The position numbers and the translations under genes were made by a program. Under the pieces are notes generated by a model. That model did not search any database, was not told the DNA's origin, and saw only the letters and a list, made by a program, of their open reading frames with translations. DNA of 64,000 bases from Streptomyces albireticuli (GTDB taxonomy: Bacteria > Actinomycetota > Actinomycetes > Streptomycetales > Streptomycetaceae). Location: the NCBI RefSeq assembly GCF_002192455.1, contig NZ_CP021744.1, positions 6,534,501 through 6,598,500 of the forward strand, given 5' to 3'. The first letter of the stretch is position 1, and each line of letters opens with the position of its first letter. This document shows, in pieces, positions 36,163 through 45,844 of this stretch.

Positions 36163-39100
36163 CCGGGCTCAGCGCCGCCTCCGCGGCCCTCGACCAGGAC
36201 TTGGCCGCCATGGCCGAGCTCTCGCGGCGCATCGCGCGCCAGCTGGGCACGCCGGAGGTCACCGACGCCCCGGAGACCTCTGCGAACCCGGCGGCCCCCG
36301 CGGCCCCGGAGAGCACGGACGGTGCCGGAGCCGCCGCCTCCCAGGAGGCGCAGCCGCAGCGCTCGCACGGCCCCCGGGTGAGCGTCGCGCGCTCCTCCGG
36401 CATGGTCCGCGGCGCCTCGCCGAGGTCCCAGCAGGACCACCTCGACGACCTCGTCCGCCGCTACACGGCCAAGTCCCCGACGTCCAAGAGCATCGCCCAG
36501 CGCTACCGCCGGGTGCTCGCCGACAGCCGGGCCGTCGTGGGCTTCCGCAGCGGGACCAAGGAGATGCTGTACCCCATCGCGGGCCGCCGGGCGGGCGGCT
36601 CGCGCCTGGAGGACGTCGACGGCAACGCGTACGTCGACATCACCATGGGCTTCGGCGTGCTCCTCTTCGGCCACGAGCCGGCCTTCGTGAGCGAGGCGGT
36701 CCGCGAGCACCTGTCGCGCGGCGTCCAGCTCGGCCCCCGCACGATCGAGACGGGCGAGTCCGCCGAGCTGCTCGCCGGGCTGACCGGCATGGAGCGGGTG
36801 GCCTTCGCCAACTCGGGCACCGAGGCGAACTCCGGCGCGATCCGGCTGGCCCGCGCCGCCACCGGCCGCGACAAGATGGTCATCTTCAACGGCGCGTACC
36901 ACGGCCACGCCGACACCGTCCTCGGGCGCGCGTCGGGCGCCGGGGCGGGCCGGCCCACCGTGCCCGTATCCAGCGGCATCCCGCACAGCGCCGTCGCCGA
37001 CCTGCTGGTCCTCGACTACGGCAGCCAGGACTCGCTGGACACGATCGAGCGGCTCGCCGGTGAGATCGCCGTGGTCGTCGTCGAGCCCGTGCAGAGCCGG
37101 CACCCGTCCCTCCAGCCGGTCGCGTTCGTCCGCGCGCTGCGGGAGCTGACACGGCGCCACGGCATCGTCCTGATGTTCGACGAGATGCTGACGGGCTTCC
37201 GGCCGGCCGCGCGCGGCGCCCAGGAGCTGTACGGCGTGACGCCCGACCTCGCCACCTACGGCAAGCTGCTGGGCGGCGGCTTCCCGATCGGCGCCATCGC
37301 GGGCCGGGCGGACATCATGGACGGCGTCGACGGCGGCTACTGGTCGTACGGCGACGACAGCTACCCGCCCGCCGACACGACCTTCTTCGGCGGCACGTAC
37401 ATCCAGCACCCGGTGTCGATGGTCGCGGCGCGGGCCGTGCTGACCCACCTCAAGGAGCACAGCCCCACGCTCCAGCGGCGCCTCAACGCCCGTACGGACG
37501 AACTGGCCGCCACGCTCAACGCCTTCTTCGAGGCCGAGGAGTACCCGCTGCGGATGAGCCACTTCGGCTCGCAGTTCCGCTTCGACCACCGCGCGGACAT
37601 GGAGCTGCTCTACCACCACCTGATGCTGCGCGGCGTGCACGTCTGGGAGTGGCGCAACTTCTTCCTCTCGACCGCGCACTCCGACGGCGACATCGAGTTC
37701 ATCGCGGACGCGGTCAAGGACTCCCTGCGCGAGCTGCGCGGCGCGGGCTTCTTCCCGGGCGGCCCGGCGATCCCCCCGAGGCCGTCCCCGGCACCGCTCC
37801 CGGAGGCCGGGCCGGCCCCGCAGGCACGAGCCGCGGCGCTCGCGCCTGCGGTGAGTGCCGCGCCTGCGGTGAGTGCCGCGCCTGCGGTGAGTGCCGCGCC
37901 TGCGGTGAGTGCCGCGCCTGCGGTGAGTGCCGCGCCTGCGGTGAGTGCCGCGCCTGCGGTGAGTGCCGCGCCTGCGGTGAGTGCCGCGCCTGCGGTGAGT
38001 GCCGCGCCTGCGGTGAGTGCCGCGCCTGCGGTGAGTGCCGCGCCTGCGGTGAGTGCCGCGCCTGCGGTGAGTGCCGCGCCTGCGGTGAGTGCCGCGCCTG
38101 CGGTGAGTGCCGCGCCTGCGGTGAGTGCCGCGCCTGCGGTGAGTGCCGCGCCTGCGGTGAGTGCCGCGCCTGCGGTGAGTGCCGCGCCTGCGGTGAGTGC
38201 CGTCGTCCCCTCCATGGCCCTCAACGCGGCCGCCGCCCGGCCCGTGGTCCCGGCCCCCGCCGGCCCCCCGGTGGCGCGGGCCGCCCGTCGCGTCACCGAC
38301 TTCAGCATCTACTTCTTCGGCGACTACCCCCAGGACGACGACGCCCCCCGCCAGGGCAAGTACGAACTCCTGATGGAGACCGCCCGCTTCGCCGACCGGC
38401 ACGGGTTCCACGCGCTGTGGATGCCCGAGCGGCACTTCCACTCCTTCGGCGGGCTGTTCCCCAACCCCGCCGTGCTCGCCGCCGCGCTGTCCCGCGAGAC
38501 CGAGCGGATCCGGCTCAACGCCGGCTCCGTCGTCCTGCCGCTCCACGACCCCGTCCGCGTCGCGGAGGAGTGGTCGATGGTCGACAACCTCTCCGGCGGG
38601 CGCATCGGGATCGGCGTGGCCAGCGGCTGGCACGCGCACGACTTCGTCTTCTTCCCCGAGCGCTTCGGGCGCCACCGGGAGCTGATGTACGAGCAGCTGG
38701 AGGACGTCCGCCGGCTCTGGCACGGCGAGGCCCTCACCCGTACCACCGGCGACGGCGAGGCGGGCGTCAAGCTGTTCCCCCGGCCCGTGCAGGACACCCC
38801 GCCGATGTACACGGCGGTCGTCGGCAACCCCGCGTCGTACGAGCTCGCGGCCCGGCACGGCCTCGGCATCGTCACCAACCTGATGACGCAGAGCGTCGAA
38901 CAGCTCCGCGACAACGTCGCGCTCTACCGCCGCACCCGCGCCGCCCACGGCCTCGACCCCGCCGCCGGCCGGGTCGCCGTCCTGCTGCACACCTACCTCG
39001 CCGCCGACCACGACACCGCGCGCGCCGAGGCCTACGAACCGCTGTCCCGCTACATGCGGGCGTCCCTGTCCCTCTTCGGCGGCGTCGCCAACAGCCTCGG

Positions 39101-42100
39101 CCACAACGTCGACCTGGCCGCCCTCAGCGAGGACGACCTCGACACCCTCTTCCGCCGCGCCTACGACCGCTACTGCGACCAGCGCGCCCTCATCGGCTCG
39201 GTGGACAGCGTCTCGGCCGTCGTCGACGCCGTCACCGAGGCCGGCGCCGACGAGATCGTGTCGCTCGTCGACTTCGGCGTGACCCCCGACGCGCTGCGCA
39301 GCGGCCTCGTGCACGCCGACGCGCTGCGCCGCCGTCACCAGGAGGAGCGGCCCCCGGCCGCGAAGGACGCCCCGCTCTCCCCGGGCCAGGAGCGCATCTG
39401 GTTCCTGGAGCGGATGCTCCCGGGCCGCACCGCCTACAACGAGACCAAGGCCGTCCGCCTCGACGGCCCGCTCGACGTGCCCGCCCTGCGCGCGGCCCTG
39501 CGCGGCCTCGTCGCCCGGCACGAGGGGCTGCGGACCGTCTTCCGGGAGACCGGCGGCGAGCCCCGGCAGCTCGTCCTGCCGCCGGGCGAACCGGACTTCG
39601 AGGTCGTCGACGGCACGGACTCCGGCGAGGCCCTGCGAACCGTCCTGGACGCCGAGAGCGCCCGCCTCTTCGACCTCGCCGAGGGGCCGCTGTTCGTCAC
39701 CCGCCTGGTGCGCGAGGGCGAGGACCGGCACGTCCTGGTCCTGTCCCTGCACCACATCGTCGTCGACGCGGCCTCGGCCACGGTCCTGGCCCGCGACCTG
39801 TCGGACCTCTACCGCGCCGGGCGGGACGGCACCCCCGCCGCCCTGCCCGCCCCGGCCTGGACCTACGCTGACTACGCCCGTGAGCAGCACGGCCAGGCCA
39901 CGGCGGACGCGGCGGCCGGGGACGGCCACGGCCCCGACCTCGCGTACTGGCTCGACGCGCTCGGCGGCGGGCTGCCCGACCTGGAGCTGCCCACCGACCG
40001 CCCGCGCCCCGCGGCGATGACCTCCCACGGACGGGCCGTCTTCCGCACCCTCGACCCCGGACTGTCCGCGCGCCTGCGCGACCTGGCCCGGGGCCACCGC
40101 GCCACCCTGTTCATGACCCTGCTCACCGGCTACGCGGCCATGCTGCACCGGGTCACCGGGCAGGAGGACCTCGTCATCGGCACCCCGATGTCGAACCGGC
40201 CGGAGCGGGCCGAGGACGTGCTCGGCTTCTTCGTCAACACCCTCGCCCTGCGCCTCGACCTCTCCGGCGACCCGGCGTTCGGCACCCTCCTGGAGCGCGT
40301 GCGGACCGTCGCCCTGGACGCCTACGACCACGCCGCCGTGCCCTTCGAGACGGTGGTGCGCGCCCTCGCCCCGCGCCGGGTGACCGACCGCACCCCGGTC
40401 TTCCAGACCCTCGCCGAGTTCCAGCGCGACGAACCGTTCCGCTTCGAGCTGCCGGGCGTCACGGCCACCCCGCTGGACGCGGGACCCGACAAGGCCCTCA
40501 CGGACCTCACCGTCTACTTCACCGACCAGCCCCAGGGCATCCGCTGCCACCTGGAGTACAACACCGACCTGTTCGACCCGGAGACCGTCGACCGCTTCTT
40601 CGCGACCTTCCGGGACATCCTGGAGGCCGCCGCCGACGCCCCCACGACCCCGCTGTCCCGGCTCGCCGCACCGGTGGCCGACGGCGACCCCGTGCCCGCC
40701 GCCTGGCAGCGCGGCCCCGTCCGCCCGCCGGCCGCGGACCCGGCCGGCACCACCCTCCACGAACTCGTCGCCCGGCAGGCGGCGGCCGCCCCGGACCGCA
40801 CCGCCGTGGTCTCCGGCGCCACCGTGCTGACCTACCGCGAGCTGGAGGAACGGGCCGAACGGCTCGCCGCCGTGATCCGGGAACGGTCCGGCGCCCCCGG
40901 CACCGACGGGACCGTCGCCCTGTGGCTGCCGCGCTCGGCCGACCTCGTCGTGGCCATGCTCGCCGTCCTGAAGTCCGGCCGCGCCTACGTCCCGCTGGAC
41001 CCGGCGCTCGGCCGCCCGCGCGCCGAGGCCGTCCTCGCCGAGTGCGGCGCCCGGACCCTGATCAGCACCCGGGCCGCGGCGGCGGAGCTCGACCTGCCCG
41101 ACGGGCTGGCCGTGGTGACCCCCGAGGACACTCCCGACGACACCCCGGCGGGCTCCGCCGGCACCCCGGCCGGCACCGGCGCCGGGTCCCTCGCCTACGT
41201 CGTCCACACCTCCGGCAGCACCGGCCGCCCCAAGGGCGTCGCCGTCCCCCACAGCGCCGTCGTGGACCTCTGCCACTGGCACCACCGGCGGTTCGGCACC
41301 ACCCCGGACGACCGGTTCGCGGTCGTGTGCGGGCAGAGCTTCGACGCCGCCGTCCTGGAGGTCTGGCCCGCCCTGACCGCGGGCGCCTCCGTCACCGTCG
41401 CCGACGAGTCCGTACGCAAGGACCCGCTCGCCCTGGCCCGCTGGTACGCGGCACAGGGTGTCACCCTCTCCATCCTGCCGACCGCGCTCGGCGAGGCCGT
41501 GCTGGAGCTCCCGGCCGGCGTCCAGCCGCCGCTGCGCCACCTCCTGACGGGCGGTGACGTCCTGCGCACCCGGCCCCGGCCCGAGGCGCCGTACGAGACG
41601 GTCAACGTGTACGGGCCCACCGAGGTCACCGTGCTGTGCACCGTCGAAACCGTCCTCCCCGGCCCCGACGACGAGGAGATCGGCATCGGCCGGCCCGTCG
41701 ACAACGTCCGGCTGCGGGTGCTGGACGCCTCCGGCGCACCGGTCCCCGTCGCGACCGTGGGCGAGCTGTACGTCGGCGGCCCCGGCGTGGCCCGCGGCTA
41801 CCTCGGCAGGCCCGCCGAGACCGCGGAGAGCTTCCTCCCGGACCCCGAGGGCGGCCCGGACGACCGGCTCTACCGCACGGGCGACCTGGTGCGCTGGGCG
41901 CCGGACGGCGGCCTGCGCTTCCACGGCCGGACCGACGACCAGGTGAAGATCCGGGGCTTCCGGGTCGAGCCCGAGGAGGTCTCCCGCGCGCTCAACGCCC
42001 TCGACGGCGTCCGCGAGGCGGTCGTCCTGGCCCGCCGCGACGGCCGGGGTGAGGCCTTCCTCGCCGCCTTCGCCGTACCGGCGGACCCGGTGGGGGAGAC

Positions 42101-43889
42101 CGCCGCCGACCGGCAGGCCTTCGCCGACCTCATGGCCGACGAACTGGCCACCCGGCTGCCGGAATACCTCGTACCGCGCGCCTGGTCGGTGCTCCCCGGC
42201 CTGCCCCTGACCGGCAACGGCAAGCTGGACCGCGCCGCCCTGCCGCAGGCGCGGCTCGTCACCAAGGCGACGACCGCCGGCAAGGAGGCCACCGTCCGGG
42301 CGGCCGCCGAGGCCGTTCCCGCCGCACCGCCCGCCGCACCGCCCGCCGCACCGGGCATCGGACGGCGGCTGCGCGAGCTCTGGGCCGATCAGTTCGGCAC
42401 CGACCCCGAGGCCCTCGACCCCGACGCGTCGTTCTTCGACCTCGGCGGGCACTCCATCACCGCGATCCGGCTGATCAACCGGGTGCGGGACGCCTTCGGC
42501 ACCGACTATCCGATGGTGGCCTTCTACCAGGAGCCCACCCTGCGGGCCATGACGGACCGGCTGACCGCCGAAGCGGACGGCGCGGCGGGCGGTGCGGAGG
42601 GCGGCGACGCCGTGGAGGGCCGGGCACCGGCCACCTCCCAGCAGATCCGCTTCGTCGCCGCGCACCGCGCCCACGCGCTGCCCCAGGTGTTCAACGTGGC
42701 CCTGCGGATCACCCTGTCCGGGACGCTGGACGCCGCCGCGCTGCGGACCGCCCTCACCCGGCTCGTCGAACGGCACGAGTCCCTGCGCACCCGCTACGTC
42801 CAGGAGGACGGCGAGTGGTACCAGGAGGTGCTCCCGGCCCGCCCGGTGGACCTCCCGGTCGAGGAGGCGCGCGGCGACGAGGCCGTACGCATCGCCACCG
42901 AGCTCGCCAACACCCCCTTCGACCTGGAGGGGGGCACCACCGCACCGGTCCTGCGCCTGCTGCGGACCGGGGACGCCGACTGGGCGCTGCTGGTCGTGCT
43001 GCACCACTCCATGTGCGACGGATGGGCCGTCAGCCTGCTGCTGAAGGAGATCGCCGCCCTCTACCGGGCCGCCGTCACCGGCACGCCCGACGGCCTCCCG
43101 ACGCCGCCGCAGCCCTCCGCCTTCGCCCGGTGGCAGCGGGAGCACACGCCCGCGACGTCCGCCGAGGCCAGGCTGGAGCACTGGACGCGGGAGCTGGACG
43201 GCGCCGTCTTCCGGCACACGCTGCCGCTGGACCGGCCGCGCCCGGACACCCTCAGCGGGCACGGCGGAGCCGTCATGTTCACCGTCCCGGCCAGGGTGCG
43301 GGAAGCCGTGGAGGCACTCGCCAGGCGGCGCGGCACGACCCCGTACGCCGTTACCGCGGCCGCCCTCGGCCTGCTGTTCTCCCGGAAGGCCGGGCAGCCC
43401 GAGGCCGTGCTCAGCGTGCCCTACGCGGGCCGGGACCGGCGGGAGTTCGAGCAGCTGGTGTCCTGCACGACCGCGGCGTTCGTGCTGCGCGTCCGCGCCG
43501 CCGAGGCCGCGTCCTTCGGCGACCTCGTCGACCAGGTGGCCCGCGCGTCCGTCCGGGCGGTCGAGCACGTGGTGCCGCCCCGGGACCTGGCTCCGGCCCT
43601 GCGTGAACGCCTGGGCGTCGAGATGCCCGCCCCGCTGCCGCTCGGCTTCGCCTACCAGAACTCCCTGGAGGCGGAGATCGAGCTGCCGGGACTGACCGCG
43701 TCCGTGGAGGACCTCGCCCCCGCCGCCAGCCGCACGGAACTCAGCCTCGGGCTCGTCCCCGCCGGGGACATGTACACCGGTTACGTGGAGTACGCGGCCG
43801 ACCTGTGGGACCACGCCACCGTCGAGGGCTGGGTCCGGGACTACGCCGCGCTGCTGGAGGAGGAGACCGGCCGGGCGCTGCGCGACTGA
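36159..43889 (+). CDS. Hybrid aminotransferase-monooxygenase-NRPS (AMT-LLM-C-A-PCP-C)
   Basis: A 2576-aa protein starting at GTG, overlapping the PKS stop. Residues 1-30 look like a docking helix. The aminotransferase (about 95-530) is of the glutamate-1-semialdehyde type as in mycosubtilin synthetase, with PLP Lys369 (YGKLLGG) and Asp341. It would convert the PKS beta-keto group to a beta-amine. Residues 562-681 are the linker (APAVSA)x20. About 710-1060 is a MupA-type luciferase-like FMN monooxygenase. The first condensation domain (about 1070-1500) has HHIVVDA, with Ala for the usual Gly. The adenylation domain (about 1530-2030) has YVVHTSGSTGRPKG. My reading of its pocket is D-A-L-I-L-G-V-V-L-K, hydrophobic and unassigned. 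The PCP Ser is near 2100 (LGGHSI). The last condensation domain has canonical HHSMCDG. No thioesterase is present. Confidence 0.9.
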   Translation: MTGLSAASAALDQDLAAMAELSRRIARQLGTPEVTDAPETSANPAAPAAPESTDGAGAAASQEAQPQRSHGPRVSVARSSGMVRGASPRSQQDHLDDLVRRYTAKSPTSKSIAQRYRRVLADSRAVVGFRSGTKEMLYPIAGRRAGGSRLEDVDGNAYVDITMGFGVLLFGHEPAFVSEAVREHLSRGVQLGPRTIETGESAELLAGLTGMERVAFANSGTEANSGAIRLARAATGRDKMVIFNGAYHGHADTVLGRASGAGAGRPTVPVSSGIPHSAVADLLVLDYGSQDSLDTIERLAGEIAVVVVEPVQSRHPSLQPVAFVRALRELTRRHGIVLMFDEMLTGFRPAARGAQELYGVTPDLATYGKLLGGGFPIGAIAGRADIMDGVDGGYWSYGDDSYPPADTTFFGGTYIQHPVSMVAARAVLTHLKEHSPTLQRRLNARTDELAATLNAFFEAEEYPLRMSHFGSQFRFDHRADMELLYHHLMLRGVHVWEWRNFFLSTAHSDGDIEFIADAVKDSLRELRGAGFFPGGPAIPPRPSPAPLPEAGPAPQARAAALAPAVSAAPAVSAAPAVSAAPAVSAAPAVSAAPAVSAAPAVSAAPAVSAAPAVSAAPAVSAAPAVSAAPAVSAAPAVSAAPAVSAAPAVSAAPAVSAAPAVSAAPAVSAAPAVSAAPAVSAVVPSMALNAAAARPVVPAPAGPPVARAARRVTDFSIYFFGDYPQDDDAPRQGKYELLMETARFADRHGFHALWMPERHFHSFGGLFPNPAVLAAALSRETERIRLNAGSVVLPLHDPVRVAEEWSMVDNLSGGRIGIGVASGWHAHDFVFFPERFGRHRELMYEQLEDVRRLWHGEALTRTTGDGEAGVKLFPRPVQDTPPMYTAVVGNPASYELAARHGLGIVTNLMTQSVEQLRDNVALYRRTRAAHGLDPAAGRVAVLLHTYLAADHDTARAEAYEPLSRYMRASLSLFGGVANSLGHNVDLAALSEDDLDTLFRRAYDRYCDQRALIGSVDSVSAVVDAVTEAGADEIVSLVDFGVTPDALRSGLVHADALRRRHQEERPPAAKDAPLSPGQERIWFLERMLPGRTAYNETKAVRLDGPLDVPALRAALRGLVARHEGLRTVFRETGGEPRQLVLPPGEPDFEVVDGTDSGEALRTVLDAESARLFDLAEGPLFVTRLVREGEDRHVLVLSLHHIVVDAASATVLARDLSDLYRAGRDGTPAALPAPAWTYADYAREQHGQATADAAAGDGHGPDLAYWLDALGGGLPDLELPTDRPRPAAMTSHGRAVFRTLDPGLSARLRDLARGHRATLFMTLLTGYAAMLHRVTGQEDLVIGTPMSNRPERAEDVLGFFVNTLALRLDLSGDPAFGTLLERVRTVALDAYDHAAVPFETVVRALAPRRVTDRTPVFQTLAEFQRDEPFRFELPGVTATPLDAGPDKALTDLTVYFTDQPQGIRCHLEYNTDLFDPETVDRFFATFRDILEAAADAPTTPLSRLAAPVADGDPVPAAWQRGPVRPPAADPAGTTLHELVARQAAAAPDRTAVVSGATVLTYRELEERAERLAAVIRERSGAPGTDGTVALWLPRSADLVVAMLAVLKSGRAYVPLDPALGRPRAEAVLAECGARTLISTRAAAAELDLPDGLAVVTPEDTPDDTPAGSAGTPAGTGAGSLAYVVHTSGSTGRPKGVAVPHSAVVDLCHWHHRRFGTTPDDRFAVVCGQSFDAAVLEVWPALTAGASVTVADESVRKDPLALARWYAAQGVTLSILPTALGEAVLELPAGVQPPLRHLLTGGDVLRTRPRPEAPYETVNVYGPTEVTVLCTVETVLPGPDDEEIGIGRPVDNVRLRVLDASGAPVPVATVGELYVGGPGVARGYLGRPAETAESFLPDPEGGPDDRLYRTGDLVRWAPDGGLRFHGRTDDQVKIRGFRVEPEEVSRALNALDGVREAVVLARRDGRGEAFLAAFAVPADPVGETAADRQAFADLMADELATRLPEYLVPRAWSVLPGLPLTGNGKLDRAALPQARLVTKATTAGKEATVRAAAEAVPAAPPAAPPAAPGIGRRLRELWADQFGTDPEALDPDASFFDLGGHSITAIRLINRVRDAFGTDYPMVAFYQEPTLRAMTDRLTAEADGAAGGAEGGDAVEGRAPATSQQIRFVAAHRAHALPQVFNVALRITLSGTLDAAALRTALTRLVERHESLRTRYVQEDGEWYQEVLPARPVDLPVEEARGDEAVRIATELANTPFDLEGGTTAPVLRLLRTGDADWALLVVLHHSMCDGWAVSLLLKEIAALYRAAVTGTPDGLPTPPQPSAFARWQREHTPATSAEARLEHWTRELDGAVFRHTLPLDRPRPDTLSGHGGAVMFTVPARVREAVEALARRRGTTPYAVTAAALGLLFSRKAGQPEAVLSVPYAGRDRREFEQLVSCTTAAFVLRVRAAEAASFGDLVDQVARASVRAVEHVVPPRDLAPALRERLGVEMPAPLPLGFAYQNSLEAEIELPGLTASVEDLAPAASRTELSLGLVPAGDMYTGYVEYAADLWDHATVEGWVRDYAALLEEETGRALRD
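37842..38201 (+). repeat. 20-copy perfect 18-bp tandem repeat inside the NRPS gene
   Basis: Exactly 20 uninterrupted copies of GCGCCTGCGGTGAGTGCC fill 360 bases in frame with the NRPS gene, encoding (Ala-Pro-Ala-Val-Ser-Ala)x20 between the aminotransferase and monooxygenase domains. All copies are identical, including synonymous positions. This points to recent expansion or ongoing homogenisation rather than selection on protein sequence. The unit multiple of three means copy-number change would not shift the frame. Confidence 0.97.
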
Positions 43890-43971
43890 GCGCGTACCGG
43901 CCGGCCGGGGTGGGGCGAAGATCACAGCGCCCGCCCCGGCCGCCGGGGCACCCGCTGAGTACCGTGAGCGG

Positions 43972-44733
43972 GTGCCCAAGGACCAGAACACGTTCCCCCG
44001 CGACGCCTCCGCCGCCCTCGCGGCCTGGGGGCGTCGCGCCGCCTCGCGGGCCGTGCACCGGGGCTGGCGGTGGGTCCAGCAGGCGGGCGCGGTGACCGCG
44101 GACCGCCCCGGCCCGTACCGCTTCCGCAGGATCGGCACCGGCACCCGGCTCGCCTTCCCGCTGGGCACGGTCTTCGGCGAGCGGTGGATCGAACTGGGCG
44201 ACCACTGCATCATCGGCGAACAGGTCACCCTGACCGCCGGCATGATGCCGGGCCTCGACCTCGGCCCGGACCCCGTGCTGCGGCTCGGCAACGGCGTGGT
44301 CCTCGGCCGGGGCAGCCACGTGGTCACCTCCGCGCCGGTCACCTTCGGCGACGACGTCTTCTGCGGCCCCTACGTCTACGTCACCAGCGACAACCACTCC
44401 TACGACGACCCCGACCAGCCGATAGGCCGGCAGTGGCCGCGCAGCGCGCCCGTCACCATCGGCTCCGGGAGCTGGCTGGGCACCGGCGCGGTGATCCTGC
44501 CGGGCGCCCGGCTCGGCCGGAACGTCGTGGTCGCGGCCGGGTCGGTCGTCCGCGGCGAGGTCCCCGACCACGCGGTGGTCGCGGGCGCCCCGGCGAAGAT
44601 CGTCCGCCGCTGGGACGCGGAGGGCGGCTGGGTGCCACCACTGCGGACGCCGGCCCCGCTGCCGGTTCCCGGCGGGGTGACGCACGAGGAACTGCTGTCG
44701 GTGGTCGACCTGCCGGCGGAGCCGGGGGACTGA
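43972..44733 (+). CDS. Left-handed beta-helix (hexapeptide) acyltransferase
   Basis: A 253-aa protein. Residues about 60-210 contain hexapeptide repeats ([LIV]GxxxxI type: 'LGDHCIIGEQVTL', 'LGNGVVLGRGSHVV', 'IGSGSWLGTGAVILPG') with the 'DNHSYDD' loop that holds the catalytic His in acetyltransferases of the LacA/Maa and serine-acetyltransferase group. It lies 82 bases after the NRPS on the same strand. It could O- or N-acylate the product or an unrelated sugar. The GTG at 43972 gives a basic N-terminal helix. Pathway membership is inferred from position. Confidence 0.83.
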   Translation: MPKDQNTFPRDASAALAAWGRRAASRAVHRGWRWVQQAGAVTADRPGPYRFRRIGTGTRLAFPLGTVFGERWIELGDHCIIGEQVTLTAGMMPGLDLGPDPVLRLGNGVVLGRGSHVVTSAPVTFGDDVFCGPYVYVTSDNHSYDDPDQPIGRQWPRSAPVTIGSGSWLGTGAVILPGARLGRNVVVAAGSVVRGEVPDHAVVAGAPAKIVRRWDAEGGWVPPLRTPAPLPVPGGVTHEELLSVVDLPAEPGD

Positions 44734-44865
44734 GACGGCCCGCGTCTCTCTGCTCCCGGCCACCGCTGGGCCGCCCCGCGGGGTTCCCCGGACGGGACCG
44801 GCCCTCGGGCCCAGCTCGTCGAGGGCCACGGCCCCCGCCGCCGCGCCCGCCCGTCTTACGGACGC

Positions 44866-45795
44866 TCAGACCCGCCGCCCCACATGCACCGTCAGCGCCT
44901 CCAGGCAGAACACGTCCGCGCGCTTCCGCACACCCGCCTCCGACTCCTCGTCCAGCAGCCGGTCCAGGACTTCCAGGTCGTCCGCCGGCAGCACGTCGGC
45001 GAGACCCTCCCGCGCGCGGTTCAGCCGGTCGTACGCGTACCCGCGGCCGAGGTCGTCGAGCGGCGCGGGCGCGTCCACCAGGAACGTACGGCTGCCGGCC
45101 GGGGTGAGGCCGGCCGCGGTGAAGAGGGCCGGCCAGTCCTCCGTCACCGCGACGGAGCCCGGCAGCCCGGCGCGCATCGCGGCGAACACGTTCTCCATGC
45201 CCGCCTCCAGCCGGGCCTGGAGCCCCGGCCGGCCCATGCCGATGTCCCGGGGCAGGAAGCGCGGGCCGAGGCCGCCCTCGACGACGGCCAGCAGCCCGCC
45301 GGGGCGCAGCGAGCGGCCGATCGCGGCCAGGGCGGCCGTCTGGTCGCCGAGGTGGTGGACGACCTGGCCGGCCCAGATCAGGTCCGCCGCGCCGAGCGGC
45401 TCCAGCCCGTCCGGCAGGTCGGCGCGGTGGGTGGTCACCCGGCCGGCCAGGCCCTCGCCGGCGGCCAGTCCGGCGGCCCGGGCGAGCAGCCCCGGCGCCG
45501 CGTCGACGGCGACGACGCCGGCCCGCGGGAACCGGCGGGCGAGGACGAGGGAGGCGACGCCCGGCCCGCTGCCGACGTCGAGGACGCGCCGGACCTCGCC
45601 GTCCGCGGTGGCGGCCAGCCAGTCGGCCGCCCCTTCCAGGAAGGGGGTCCGTACCCGCGCCGAGCGCTCCAGCTGATCGCCGATGGCCGCCCAGTCGAGG
45701 TCCTCGGTGCGGTGTCCGCAGTGGTGTCCCGGGCCGGGTCCCGCGTGGTGCGCGGTGGGGTGCCCGGCCTGGTGCGTGGTGTGGTGTGTGGTCAT
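44866..45795 (-). CDS. SAM-dependent methyltransferase with His-rich N-terminus
   Basis: A 309-aa class I methyltransferase. Motif I is LDVGSGPG (73-80), followed by an acidic VVAVDAAPG strand and the post-I segment 'WAGQVVHHLGD'. The first 30 residues hold nine His (H4, 5, 8, 12, 16, 17, 24, 25, 28) plus a Cys, an unusual tail that could bind metal. The substrate is unknown. It is divergent from an XRE-cupin regulator, with a perfect inverted repeat between them, so the pair is probably a self-contained regulated unit. The ATG at 45795 was chosen because the longer frame runs through the regulator gene. Confidence 0.83.
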   Translation of the reverse strand: MTTHHTTHQAGHPTAHHAGPGPGHHCGHRTEDLDWAAIGDQLERSARVRTPFLEGAADWLAATADGEVRRVLDVGSGPGVASLVLARRFPRAGVVAVDAAPGLLARAAGLAAGEGLAGRVTTHRADLPDGLEPLGAADLIWAGQVVHHLGDQTAALAAIGRSLRPGGLLAVVEGGLGPRFLPRDIGMGRPGLQARLEAGMENVFAAMRAGLPGSVAVTEDWPALFTAAGLTPAGSRTFLVDAPAPLDDLGRGYAYDRLNRAREGLADVLPADDLEVLDRLLDEESEAGVRKRADVFCLEALTVHVGRRV

Positions 45796-45826
45796 GGGCC
45801 GCAGCCTGCGCCCGTCGGTGCGGGAC

Positions 45827-45844
45827 CGGCAACGTTTGTTGCCG
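45827..45844. promoter_or_regulatory. Candidate operator between methyltransferase and XRE-cupin regulator
   Basis: CGGCAAC-N4-GTTGCCG is a perfect 7-base inverted repeat in the 78-base divergent intergenic region (left arm 45827-45833, right arm 45838-45844). XRE-cupin regulators typically repress a divergent gene from such a site. It lies 30 bases from the regulator start and 32 from the methyltransferase start. Confidence 0.55.

Noticed and set aside
37842..38201. Possible CRISPR array
   Set aside because: The repeats are contiguous 18-mers with no spacers and are in frame with an NRPS gene; it is a minisatellite.
37649..39871. Plus-strand frame encoding Cys-Gly-Glu-Cys-Arg-Ala repeats
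   Set aside because: It is the shifted reading of the minisatellite and of the NRPS gene; no ribosome-binding site or independent motif supports it.
36021..44342. A 2773-aa open frame on the minus strand and similar very long antisense frames elsewhere (e.g. 32233-36111)
   Set aside because: They mirror the PKS/NRPS genes codon for codon, contain no domain motifs and arise from high third-position GC on the sense strand.
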